Positions 35,100 to 45,190 of a stretch of DNA of 64,000 bases are shown here, in pieces. The translations under genes were made by a program, and so were the position numbers. This stretch comes from Gonocerus acuteangulatus. Taxonomy: Eukaryota > Arthropoda > Insecta > Hemiptera > Coreidae. Under the pieces are notes generated by a model, which did no database searches, had not been told where the DNA came from, and saw only the letters and a program-made list of their open reading frames with translations. The stretch spans positions 36,445,660-36,509,659 of the forward strand of contig OX328123.1 in NCBI GenBank assembly GCA_946811695.1, read 5' to 3'. The stretch's first letter is position 1. Every line of letters starts with the position of its first letter.

Positions 35100-35780
35100 A
35101 ACAAAACAAAAAATTGTAGATGATTTACATGATAAATTTGCGTAAAAAGTCTGACTTGCAGGAACTGCGTAATCTTTGTGCATTTTTGTTCTTATTCCTA
35201 GTGTCATTTGGAAAGCTTAGAATATAAATAGTTAATGTTTTGTCTTAATCTTTCATGAAATATCCACATGTAAAATTGTAAAATAGAAACTGATAAATCC
35301 TAAACGGAAATTACTCCATTTAAACACCCATTTTTCCAAATCATATTGCTCTATTAAAAATCGCTTAAGAACCATATCTTTTGGAAATTTAATAAACTTT
35401 TGACTTGCTTTACATTTACTATGATTTCCCATACATTTAAGGCGCTAATGACCTACATGTAGATGCGCCGTAAAAAAATAATAATAATAATAATACTATG
35501 ATTTCCCAATAGGTTTCGAGGTATACAAGAATATATCCAGAAACCTCGAGAAAAATCTTCTTTTTTCCCATTTTCTTTGACAATGGTTATAGATATGACC
35601 TTGGAAATAGTTTTATTAGATTGAACTACTTTCATTTTTGTGACCTGTAGATTCTAAAACATGAAATTTTCCAGTCAGCACTTCCGGATTGTGTCAGGAG
35701 GTCAACTTCATAAGCAAATTTCCCCTCATGGGGGAACAAAACGCACTTAAAACTTTTTTTTTTTTTCAAAAATTATTTCT
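35100..35780. repeat. Foldback repeat family, short copy
   Basis: Starts with gtctgacttgcaggaactgc (35146) and ends with the ttccggattgtgtcaggagg and gggggaacaaaacgcactt terminal block (35680-35750); interrupted by the SINE at 35432. Confidence 0.65.
35432..35494 (+). mobile_element. Truncated SINE with gcgctaatg tail
   Basis: ggcgctaatgacctacatgt, gatgcgccgt and an AAT-rich tail, between perfect 14-bp duplications actatgatttccca (35418-35431, 35495-35508) inside a foldback family copy. Confidence 0.85.
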
Positions 35781-36054
35781 AGGCCTAACAAATATTGACA
35801 AAACATTGATCATCATCATATAAAATACCATTTTTTTAAATATTTATTTATTTAAATTTTTACGCCTACTGATAAATAATATATATTTTTGAACAGGAAA
35901 TCTAAAGGAGATAACATTAAGATAACCCCTTTTCTAACCAGGGCTGATACCTTTTTCTCTTTTCCCCAAAATTAGATGGAATACGAGTAGATATAGCATT
36001 ATATAAATGTTTAAATATTATTTATATCAATTTTCAAGTAAATCATTTTTTCAG

Positions 36055-36129
36055 GATTTGAAGATACATGTGTATACATCAAAGAGGAGAGGGATATAGA
36101 CCTTGAGGCAGAGGATGCACAACTTGAAG
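36055..36129 (+). CDS. Zinc-finger gene 1, internal exon (acidic KEE module 2)
   Basis: 75 bp between acceptor cattttttcag and donor gaag/gtattt, phase 1 at both ends; reads FEDTCVYIKEERDIDLEAED then AQLE. It repeats the 31821 exon, keeping the YIKEER SUMO-type core and the LEAED tail. Splicing the preceding exon to it gives a clean GGA codon. Both may be included or used alternatively; either choice keeps the frame. Confidence 0.75.
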
Positions 36130-36426
36130 GTATTTTTATACGTGTTTTTTATTTGTCATTTAGCAATATAAATTCAATATTTCACATGAATAAATTTACT
36201 AAAAGAAAATTGAGAATTTTTTTGCTTGTTTCCCAACATATGTGAAAGCATCAGCTTAAAAATAGTATATTTTTATTTTTAAGGATGACAAATTTTTAAT
36301 ACATGTAGGGTGGCATGAGTACCCCTGGAAAAGAAGTGAAAGCTCAAAATATATCGGAGAAACTAAATTTAAAATGATGAATGAAGAATTGAATTATTTT
36401 TCTGTTAACCTGAAGTGGTTCCAGGA

Positions 36427-36437
36427 CAATATATATA

Positions 36438-36494
<57 letters not shown>
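36427..36494. repeat. (TA)n microsatellite
   Basis: About 32 units with one ttt interruption near 36440. Confidence 0.9.
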
Positions 36495-36496
<2 letters not shown>

Positions 36497-36583
36497 CAGA
36501 ATTCCATTAGAATTTTATTATGTGTGTGTATATATATATGTAATCGTATTTTTATTCCCCTTTTGCAGCTGGGCAGGGTGTAG

Positions 36584-36905
36584 ATGCCCTCTATAGAGCT
36601 TGGAGCTATTCTTTCTGGACTGATCCTTAGAAGGTGTCCAAATCAACTAAATTTATTCTCCTCTAAGATAGTTTCATCTGGCTGTATCTCTAATTTTTCC
36701 CTGAGAGATCTGTTGGCGATTCATTCTCTCCGGATCTTGCATTTGACTTTCTCTGGCACCGTATCTCCATTGCCTGAATTTGACTTCTATTATATGTGGT
36801 GAGTGTCCATGAATCCGAGGAGAAAGAAGGTATGGCCAGAATCACTGGCTTGTAGACTGAAATCTTCGTTTTCTCAGAGGACAGCAACACATAGAGTGGA
36901 ACATT
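36584..36905 (-). pseudogene. RTE-type LINE, C-terminal fragment 2
   Basis: Minus strand reads KISVYKPVILAIPSFSSDSW then TLTTYNRSQIQAMEIRCQRK, matching the VYK-VILPTL-YGSE-WTLT and Q-TEMR-LRR segment at the end of RTE RT, with many substitutions and no further domains. Confidence 0.55.
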
Positions 36906-37019
36906 TTGTCAGCTGCTCCTATTATATGCGAATAGGTCTCACCTAATCAATATACCTGGTTTCATTCAATTATTTAAAATCCTGGAGCTGTTCCAAGATT
37001 AGCCCATTTAACCTCAAGG

Positions 37020-37185
37020 TGTCATTTCTCTGAGGGGTTTGCCTTCCTATTCTCATGCATTCTGATTCCCTGGGTTAGCCCTTGCCTCACGGTGGGCAGT
37101 GCAAGCAGGCCGACTCTGCAGATCACGCCGATCTCTGTACGCGGCCGAGCCCCAGTTAAAAAGCTATTCTCACTTTCCTTTCTAT
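37020..37185. repeat. GC-richer segment of unknown repeat
   Basis: A sharply bounded island (cctgggttagcccttgcctc, gcaggccgactctgcagatc, gtacgcggccgagccc) in AT-rich intron. Its composition is that of a SINE or LINE end, but no A/B boxes or tail were found. Confidence 0.35.
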
Positions 37186-37324
37186 GCACGTGAACAATTT
37201 CATATAATTTCCTCCCCTTCAAATTTCAAATCGCAGGAAAACTTTATTTTAATATTTAGTTACTTTTTCTTTATGTTCTGAATTTTTAGGTTCAATAATG
37301 TAATTATTAACTCCAATAAATTGC

Positions 37325-37545
37325 TTCATCCTCACGGCATCTGACTCTCTCATACTCTGCTCTTCAATGTTCCCAATACATGGAAATCTGGAGGATTCAG
37401 ATCAGAGGATCTAGGAGGCAAACGAACTGGTCCATAGTGGCCGATACAACGATTAGGGAATTCAGTGTTCAGTCATTCCGTTACCACTTATCCATTATCA
37501 GCTGGGCAACCATCCATTTGTAACCAGAGTGAGTTGATATTTGGT
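37325..37545 (-). pseudogene. Transposase C-terminal relic (mariner/IS630-related)
   Basis: Minus strand, allowing stops and one frameshift: QMDGCPADNG, TEFPNRCIGHYGPVRLPPRS and SDLNPPDFHVLGTLKS. This corresponds to the Q-DGAPAH, FP-RWIGR-GP--WPPRSPDL and PLDFFLWGYLK block of mariner-like DDE/D transposases. The last catalytic residue region is worn. Element ends not found. Confidence 0.6.
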
Positions 37546-37547
37546 AG

Positions 37548-37595
37548 ATGGGCTTGTGATGGGACACACAAGCCCCATCACAAGCCCATTTGGTA
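37548..37595. repeat. Short hairpin
   Basis: gatgggcttgtgatggg and its complement cccatcacaagcccat separated by about ten bases (acacacaagc), inside the transposase relic's upstream side. Confidence 0.8.
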
Positions 37596-37639
37596 GTGAG
37601 AGAAGGATGGGACATCACCATCATCGTGTGAAATTAAAG

Positions 37640-37855
37640 AATTTGTTCAGAATGGCTCGTTCACGCTAAAGCACATTTATTGGTTTTGACTTAGAAATCA
37701 GAAAAAAAAAGATTTAAATAGATTTTTTTTTCTAAAACTAAGAGGCACCATTTTGATGCTTATTAAATAATGCAACTTTTGAGGAGGAGGCAAACCTCTA
37801 AGTCTAAAAATAGCTGATTAAGAAAACATTGAATAATTTAATAGAACACTAATAT
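37640..37855 (+). repeat. Interspersed repeat, partner of 9495-9920
   Basis: gttcacgctaaagcacattt, gcttattaaataatgcaact and cctaagtctaaaaatagctg occur in the same order as on the minus strand at 9920-9740. Confidence 0.7.
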
Positions 37856-38591
37856 TAAGCATTCTCACATATAGATGGCTTTCAAAATAGTTCTTGATTC
37901 AAGTGGTAATATTTTAATAATATAGTTTTTATACAACAATGTATATGATACATTGATCACAAATTCTGAAAACTCAGTTTTTCTTTAAAAAAATCCAGTA
38001 GTTTTAAAAAAGACAAAAGTTTGAGTAGCTCCTCTTCATTTTCAGGTAGAATGGTCATTTTTGTTTTGGTTTCGGCAAGATTCAAAAAGAATAAGGAAAT
38101 GAATTGTATTTTATATTTTTTAAAGGAAAATTGACTAGATAGGTTCTTTTTATATTTTCATTATATCTCAGGGTTCATTGAAATATTACCAAACTCACCA
38201 CATATGGATTTATGAATAAATCTATTATTTATTTAATTTGAATAATTAATTTATTTTAATAAAATTTCCTGAAAGAAAAGCATGAGAAATATTAGATTAT
38301 AACCACTTCTTACCATCTGTCCTTTTATGTCTTAAGTCCATATTATATACCAGGAGAAAGGTTCGTAGTAAATAAAGTAGAGTTGGAAACAAATGACTTA
38401 TATTAAAATACAATATAATTTATGGCTTGGCTGTGATACTAAATTAAATATATAAAATAAATGGGTGCTTGACTCACATAATTGTATCAATGTTGGGGTA
38501 TTAAAGAAAAATTAGCACATAATTAAAATATTAAGCTTTTATACTAAAATATAATTATTGGCCAATATTGAATTTTTTGATAGCTTTTATA
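37856..38591. other. Intron DNA, nothing recognised
   Basis: AT-rich, no ORF, no clear repeat. Confidence 0.4.
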
Positions 38592-39024
38592 TTGAATTTA
38601 CTTGAGTATTGGCAGTTATTGAGTTATACTCAGCTTATGAGGCGGATGGTGTTCTGGAAGTGAAGAAGCAGGCTTGCAGCCGTTCTGTCAGCATGTTCAG
38701 GAGAATGATGGTCGCTGCTAGGTCATAGAGTGAAGATGAAGTCGGCAGCTGGCTGATGGGAAGTGCATGGGCACCGCCCGTGGATGCTGCTATCAGCGTG
38801 CTCTCTCCCTTCGCTGGCGCTGGAATGAGATCGAGTGCCGTCCGTCTCAGGTGCTCGAATGAGATAGAGTGGTGGGGGAAGGCCCTTCTTATAGGTTCTA
38901 CTCCCATCATAACACGAGACTCCCGGATGCAGGCTAGACATATCGGTGTAAACAGGGAACACCTGTGTGCTTATCACCTGGGAAACTTATACTTTTCTAT
39001 GCCTTATCGCTCCTAGCCGAGACA
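38592..39024 (-). repeat. Candidate solo LTR or other short insert
   Basis: A 433-bp, GC-richer block begins TGTCTCGGCTAGG on the minus strand, contains a TATA-like CTATAAGAAGGGCC followed by C-rich sequence (about 38895), and is flanked by identical ttttata 7-mers (38585-38591, 39025-39031). The TGT start and promoter-like layout suggest an LTR; but the 3' end does not finish in CA and 7 bp is an odd duplication length. Confidence 0.35.
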
Positions 39025-39459
39025 TTTTATAATTCACACTTCCTTTTTTAAAAATAAACACTGCCAAGATAAGAACTGCCATGCTAAATCTTTTATTATA
39101 ACTGCTTTCTTTTTCTATGATTTAGTTGTTTGACAAAAATAATATTTGTGCTGGACTTATTGTATAGAAATGCTACTCTTTGCTATGCCAGAAACTGACT
39201 CTTTTTAGAGCACCCCCTTATAGATTGTTACAATATATATACATGTATATATGTGCTTTAATTAGTGCAAAATCATGTAAGGTTCCTGTCACCTTTGTAC
39301 TGTTGAAAGACAACTTATTTTCTCCAAAACTGCTATACTCCCACTGCAAAACCCTCTACGATTCTGTAAAACACTCATCCTTCTTAGCCCTCCCTATAAT
39401 TTTCTTGGGACTTTTTGCAAGTATCTTGTGACAATACAATAATAATACCACTTCCCTTC

Positions 39460-39534
39460 TTCAGGATCTCCCCGTGGTCTAGTGGCTACCATCCTGAATT
39501 CTCATCTCAAAAGCCTATTTTTTTTTTTTTTTCG
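39460..39534 (+). mobile_element. tRNA-derived SINE fragment
   Basis: tctccccgtggtctagtggc matches the head of the SINE at 18058 (A box TGGTCTAGTGG); the rest is deleted to ctcatctcaaaagcc, followed by a poly(T) run at about 39517-39532. Confidence 0.55.
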
Positions 39535-40288
39535 GTAATTTCATGTAACATCAGTTTCATTTTGTCCCACATGCTTTTTAACATTAGCGGTCTCTGTTAT
39601 GAAAAAAACGAACTAATTCCACTGGGCAGATACTATTTCTAAAGTGAACAAATTAATCCTCGATTTTTAGTTTCTTATAACCCAAGTTTCTTCTATTTAT
39701 CAACCCAACAGCTTGTTTATCTGTAGTTCTCTATGGATATTTTCAACTGACAATGTAGGATTTTTCATCCATTAAGTTCCAAAGATTTAGTGATTGAGTT
39801 AAACATTGAAAATAGACTATTTTTCATAACTTTTTAAAATTATTTCTTTCAAAATGATTTTGTTCTAGATTAAAAATTGCAACCTTTAGCTTTTCGTCCA
39901 TGTAAATAGGGAATATCTGTTTATATGACACTGCTCCACCATCGATTAAAAAAAATTTGTGTATTTGTTCTTTGAGTCCCCTTATAAAAAGTATGATATA
40001 AAGCTCTAAAAAATATTGATTGATTTTTTTTCTTGTTAAATTAGAGAAAATTATCTTGCCTTTTAGCATACAATGTAATATTATCCCTTAAAATAATCTA
40101 AATGGTGACATCCTTTTAAATATGGGGCACAGCATATAATTTTTCAATGAACATGTATTTATAATCAAATTTTAAGCACCATTGAAGTAATTAAGTTACT
40201 AGACTGAAGTAATTCCAGCTGTTGTTTGGTCATTTGCTACGACCTTAGATGTTTACTGGAACATGATTATGTATGTTTAATTGAACAG

Positions 40289-40372
40289 GGGCTGACAGTG
40301 ATAATTATCAGATGACTGGTTTTAATACAGAATTACATAGTACTCATGTGGGTATTTCTCAGTCTGCATCAG
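40289..40372 (+). CDS. Zinc-finger gene 1, internal exon
   Basis: 84 bp from acceptor ttgaacag to donor tcag/gtatta, phase 1 both sides. Codes ADSDNYQMTGFNTELHSTHV then GISQSAS, a polar linker with no recognised domain. Splicing from 36129 gives GGG and onward to 40503 gives GGA, with no stop. Confidence 0.65.
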
Positions 40373-40502
40373 GTATTAATTATAAAACATGTAAAAATAA
40401 TAATTATTTTACTTCTTGTTCCATGTTTTTCCCTAGAAATTATTAATAAATTGTAAATAACACCTATAAATACTTACAACAATGTATCTTTTTTTTTTAC
40501 AG

Positions 40503-40562
40503 GAATGACAATAAAGGTGAAAGACCAGCTGAATTTACAAGGGGAATTCGGACGGCCTCGAG
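40503..40562 (+). CDS. Zinc-finger gene 1, internal exon
   Basis: 60 bp between acceptor ttttttttacag and donor gag/gtaata, phase 1 both sides; codes MTIKVKDQLNLQGEFGRPR. Only 130 bp of intron separate it from the previous exon. VKDQ/IKVKD gives a weaker second SUMO-like site. Splicing to 47762 forms a GAT codon. The long intron that follows (about 7.2 kb) holds the LINE nest. Confidence 0.65.
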
Positions 40563-41125
40563 GTAATAAAATAGTGTTTCAATATTTATTTTATAAACAC
40601 TCCTAGATTCTTTATTATATTTTATGGGTGACAACTCTTGAATCATAAACTTTTAATAATAATTTGGCATACAATATGAAAGAATCAAATTTTCATATTT
40701 ATTTATTCTAAGAGGAAATAATTAACTAGTTTAGTGTAAATCAGCCCAAAAATGTTCACTCATGTTACCCTCTCACTTTTTTGTGGAATTCCAACTTGTC
40801 CAGTGTTTGTTAAATGATGGCCACTATAACGATCAAACGTCTGGCATTTAATAATTCAGGCCCTTAGGGTAACAAGACAGGATTATTATAAGCTCTTTGA
40901 TGAAACAAAACGGTCGGGTTTGTATGAACTCTATATAAGTTAAAGCGGCCACAACCATAAGTTAACAAAAACTGGCCAAGTTGGAATTGCACAAATAAAT
41001 GAGCGGATATTCTTAAGTTTTGACAATGTATTAAGGAGCCTAAAACTTGGCCCAATGCTATGATATCATAACTTTCAAAGGCAAACTGTTTTTGGGAGGG
41101 ACCTAGAACTTGGCCTTTTTTTTCA
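40563..41125. other. Intron DNA, nothing recognised
   Basis: No ORF of value; a phantom minus frame at 40864-41193 has no family features. Confidence 0.4.
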
Positions 41126-41266
41126 ACGCTAGTTTTTAGTGCAGTTCCCTCCGTAGGGAGGAACCCGCATATAAGGTTCACATCATGACACAATCAGGAA
41201 GTGCCGTCTAGAAAATTTTACATGCCTGAACCCCTAGAGAACGAAAATAACGATGGTTCAAATTTG

Positions 41267-41270
<4 letters not shown>

Positions 41271-41327
<57 letters not shown>
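41271..41327. repeat. (TA)n microsatellite
   Basis: About 28 units at the fixed foldback family position, between ggttcaaatttgtatg and tttgtctgttcacggtctag. Confidence 0.95.
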
Positions 41328-41331
<4 letters not shown>

Positions 41332-41513
41332 CTGTTCACGGTCTAGCACAATGAATAATGGTCCGATTTTGATGAAATTTGTGGCATCTAGTTTCAAAGG
41401 TCATGTTCGTTAACAAGCAGAATTTGCCGTCCAAAACATGGTTTTTGGACCAAAATTCATGCGAAAAAAAATCGTTGCGCTTACTTCATATGCTTACAAG
41501 TACTCGTTTTATA

Positions 41514-42220
41514 CAGTTTTTTTTTGTTTGTTTTATGGCACCTAAACCTTTTCGATCATGGACACCATTTCTTTGAGAAGTAAATAATCTGTGATGGTTG
41601 TAATCATCAAAGATTATTTGCGAACATATACATTCCATTATTACGCAGTATAATGTTACATGAGTCTGATAATGCCAATAATTATTTTTAAATGAATCTT
41701 GTCAGGAGTCTTTCACTTCAATGAGCAGCATATCATTCAACTTCGGTGGTGATATTGATTTTAGTTATCTTCGGACTGATTAAATTTTGCTGATTAATTC
41801 TGCCTCTTCCAAAAAGTCTTGCTATTAGTTTGGGGTCATCGGCTAATATTTCATCAATTGAGTCTGGTAGTTGATGTTGTTCTTTTAAATGTTCATAAGC
41901 CCTGCAATTTCGTCAAAATATGCTTTACTGTGTGAGTTGCACATTGCACGACCCGTACACCGGAGGTGCATTCTTTGACATGAGGAAGGTAAGTGCTGAG
42001 TGAGGTTTGTGTGACCTATTCTTTACCGGGTCAACACCACTTCTTTTCTTCTTGTCTCTTGGATTGATGTTTTCCATGGCTTAACACTTCTTTTAATTTC
42101 GCAAAGTTTATTCTCCCTCACTTCTTCCCTGTCTGCTTGCCATGCACCCTGAACCACGGCCCGTTAATATTCAATCATATCGTTCTTGGGAACTGTATAC
42201 AGCAGTATACCTTCTCTAAC
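41514..42220 (-). pseudogene. LINE A: 3' fragment (I/Nimb-like), after RNase H
   Basis: Minus strand reads RAVVQGAWQADREEVRENKL, KPWKTSIQETRRKEVVL, RIGHTNLTQHL, then THTVKHILTKLQGL and QLPDSIDEILADDPKL. This parallels the C-terminal region of LINE C (43633-45003). Ends in an A-rich tail (T run at 41518-41528 on +). Flanked by ttttata (41507-41513, 42221-42227). Frameshifts and stops throughout. Confidence 0.7.
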
Positions 42221-42284
42221 TTTTATAGGTTTAATGGCCCAGAAAAAAATGAATGAAACCATTTTTAAGGCGATACCTTTAACC

Positions 42285-43420
42285 TTACATGCTTGGCTTT
42301 CCATGAGGTGGTGCGCTGACCAGTAGAGACGAGACCTCCTTAGTCCTTCAGTGTGATCCAGTACTGAGTGATCCAGAACTGGACAGAACTCCAGATGATC
42401 ACCATTCATCTCTTCGTGTCCACAAAGGGTGCATTCCGTTGAAGTAACTACATTTATTCTGTGTAGGTGCACTGGAAGGTAGTCGTGACCTGTTATAAGA
42501 CGAAAATTGGCAACGATGAAGACTCATGGGAGGTGTGGTTCGATTTAGCCATTGCCAGCCAGGCTTGCCCACTTCTTGCCAGTTGACTCTATCCGCAAGT
42601 GATCGGTCATCCAGGTATTCACTGCAGAGTTGATTTGCTGCTTTGCAGGTCTAAGCGTGGAGAGCTGACTTGGTTGGGGTAACTCAGTGCCCTTTTTGGC
42701 CAAATAATCAGCCTTTTCGTTTCCAGGTACATTAACATGACTCGGTACCCACTGAAACATTATAGGCCAAGCCTTTTCAAGTAGTTTTTGGAGTAGTTTC
42801 CTGTATTCTATCGTTCTGCCACAGTCAGTTCCTGAATTGCGAGTTAGACCCTGTATCGCAACTTGGAAGTCAACCAGAAAAACTGTATTTTTGGGGGTTT
42901 CAATCCTTTCGAGTTCTTTTGCAGCTGCATGTACCGCTGCAATTTCTGCAAAATAACCCTCTAATTGGTGACTGTAGTATCTGGCGCCAGTCTTCCCTGG
43001 GCCCGGTATAGAAGAACCATCAGTGTAAATTTGCAACCAGTCTTCTTCAGGGCACTCTTCTGCCAAAATTTTCAATGCCACTGTTAACGAAGCCTGTTTT
43101 GAGACCGAGTGCGCTCTTAGGCTATATTTTGCGTTAGGAAGGCGGTAGAGGAGACAGTTATTTTCAATTAGAGGAGCAGGAACAGCTGGGGTAATTCCAT
43201 ATTTAGTGTAGAAGTCGTTATTTGCTTCATGTGGGGTATTTTGTGTTTTAAGGCGTGCTGTAGCATACCTATACTTATTCCAAAGACCCCTGAAGACTCA
43301 TCTAATTCTCTCCCAAAACTTCAGTGCAGTCTTCCCTCTGTGAGTCTGGAGAGGTAGAATCTTTGTTTAGGCCTCCATTGCAGCAATTGGAGTAGATTTT
43401 GGGGCTCCAGTAATAGTGCG
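42285..43420 (-). pseudogene. LINE B: RNase H domain fragment
   Basis: From 43420 on the minus strand: APKSTPIAAMEA, TKILPLQTHRGKTALKFWER, YRYATARLKTQN, then the RNase H domain in one frame (42545-43081): first Asp in QIYTDGSS, Glu in YFAEIAAVHAA, an Asp position in FLVDFQVAIQG and the last Asp in PGNEKADYLAKKG, followed by the zinc-binding CTLCGHEEMNGDHLEFC. It ends abruptly without a poly(A) tail at the duplication ctttaacc (42277-42284, 43421-43428). The domain is well kept although the copy lacks RT and endonuclease. Confidence 0.78.
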
Positions 43421-43632
43421 CTTTAACCGTTTTCGAGAAAATTGGAAACATAGTTGTCGAAAAAAATAATGGGTACATAGAATCATGGAACAGTTGAAAC
43501 ATTTTCTGGATGTTTTAAATTCATATAAACAAAGAGTTTTAAATTTTGGTTACGTTTGGAGTTAAGGAAAGATTAGAATAAAATATTTATTAATAACGTG
43601 AAAAGTTCTGAAAACTTTGTATATTTTCCTTA

Positions 43633-44618
43633 TTCCTCCTCCATACACACAAAACTCGGATCTACAATATAGCATACCTCTACAAACTCCAGACTTGACT
43701 TGTATACCGTGGACAACAAGAAATTTAAAAATGGACCTCGAACTTACAAAATTCAAAAAAACTAACCCTACATCCAGAGAACTATATAAAAATATTTTTT
43801 ATTCACGACTGACTGAAAACACTGGAACACTGTTCATCTACACTGACGGGTCGAAAACAGCTGAAGGTGTAGGAGCGGCTGCTGTAGTTGGAGATGAAAT
43901 CAAGTTGCTAAAGCTACCAAACATAACAAGCTCCTACTCAGCCGAACTACATGCTGTTATACTCGCACTGGACAACATACCTAACACTGAACACAGAAAC
44001 ATTACTATCTGTACTGACTCACTGAGCGCACTTCTTACATTACAGGACATTTACAGTACTAATCCTTTAATACAAGAGATACACTATAAAATATCATTAC
44101 TGAACAACACAGTTACTCTGTATTGGCTACCAGGCCACGAAGACATCGGACCAAGTACCAACGTTGACTTACTAGCAAAACTTGCAGGACGAAAAGAACA
44201 ACAGGACATTGACAGTTTGACGTACCAAGACTTGCACTCTGAGGGTAAAGAGAGAATAATGCAAATTTGGCAGGATACCTGGTTTAAAGTTACAGATAAT
44301 AAATTAAGGGAGATTAAGTATACAGTTCGGGAATGGCCTTCAAGTAGCAGAAGTAATAGACGAGAAGAAGTCGTCCTCTGCCGGCTGAGGATAGGCCATT
44401 CCCTACTGACTCACTCATACCTTATGACACGACAAGACAGACCAATATGCCAGTACTGCAATACAACACTTACTGTTAAACACTTACTGACAGACTGTAG
44501 ACTCAGGTTAAACACTGACTTACCATCAAACATGCATGAATTACTTTCAGATGACAGCAAACATATTTCAGACATATTCCAATTCCTTTCCAACATCAAA
44601 ACTCTGGATAAAATCTAG
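43633..44618 (+). pseudogene. LINE C ORF2 C-terminus: RNase H and zinc motif
   Basis: An uninterrupted frame through the whole insertion. RNase H residues: Asp in FIYTDGSKTAEG, Glu in SSYSAELHAV, Asp in ICTDSLSAL, and the late Asp in NVDLLAKLAG after LYWLPGHEDI (VP-H-G in relatives). Then RREEVVLCRLRIGHSLLTHS and the terminal CCHC-like CQYCNTTLTVKHLLTDC. Translation from an ATG at 43617 is accidental: that codon lies in flanking DNA. Intact reading frame suggests a young insertion; it cannot move because it lacks endonuclease and RT. Confidence 0.85.
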
Positions 44619-45003
44619 CTACGCCCTTTCTTTCTTTTTTTTTTTTCTCCCCTTGTTTCAATTGTTTATTTAGTTTTTTTTTGTTATATATAATATAAAT
44701 TTATTCTTTCCTTCCTTCTTTTATCTGTCTATTTATTGTCTTATTTTTGCCTTTTCTCCCCTCTTGTTTTCCTTCCCCCCTTTTTATTTCTGGAAGTAAA
44801 TATCACTGAGTGAGACACTGAAATATCAACACAGAATTAAGTTACTTCTATCAGCTAATACGTACTACTTTACTTACGACTCGTACTTTTAATTTACTTT
44901 ACAATTTATCACTGACTATACAATTGACTTTCTTCTACTTACCTCAATTCTTTCAAGCTGCAGTTTCGTCGCCTGAGTTGCGATAAGCTTAATTAATAAA
45001 TAA
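43633..45003 (+). mobile_element. LINE C: 5'-truncated insertion with perfect 12-bp TSD
   Basis: Flanked by atattttcctta (43621-43632, 45004-45015). 1371 bp, 5' truncated, containing the open C-terminal part of ORF2, a 3' UTR of about 380 bp and a short TAA-type tail (taattaataaataa), as in I-clade LINEs. Confidence 0.88.
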
Positions 45004-45190
45004 ATATTTTCCTTAATATCTCAAAAACAGTTAAGAAATCGTGGTAAGTGAAAGGTGACCATTCGAAAGCTTAGTAAATTCCATAAAAGTAAATTATTTT
45101 TAGTAATTTTTTTTTTTTTAATCACTGCTCCTTATTTTGTAATTGCTTGTAGTAGTAAAATGTATTAGTCAATAAAACAGGATACGTATA

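Noticed and set aside
38635..39016. Short frames in the GC-rich block near 38.8 kb
   Set aside because: Open on both strands because of composition, with no family motifs.
42164..42284. C-terminal extension of the LINE B frame (VKGIALKMVSF and beyond)
   Set aside because: This is the host repeat and LINE A read in the same frame by chance.
43617..43632. ATG start of the 333-codon frame
   Set aside because: It lies in flanking DNA and the target duplication; the real LINE sequence begins at 43633.
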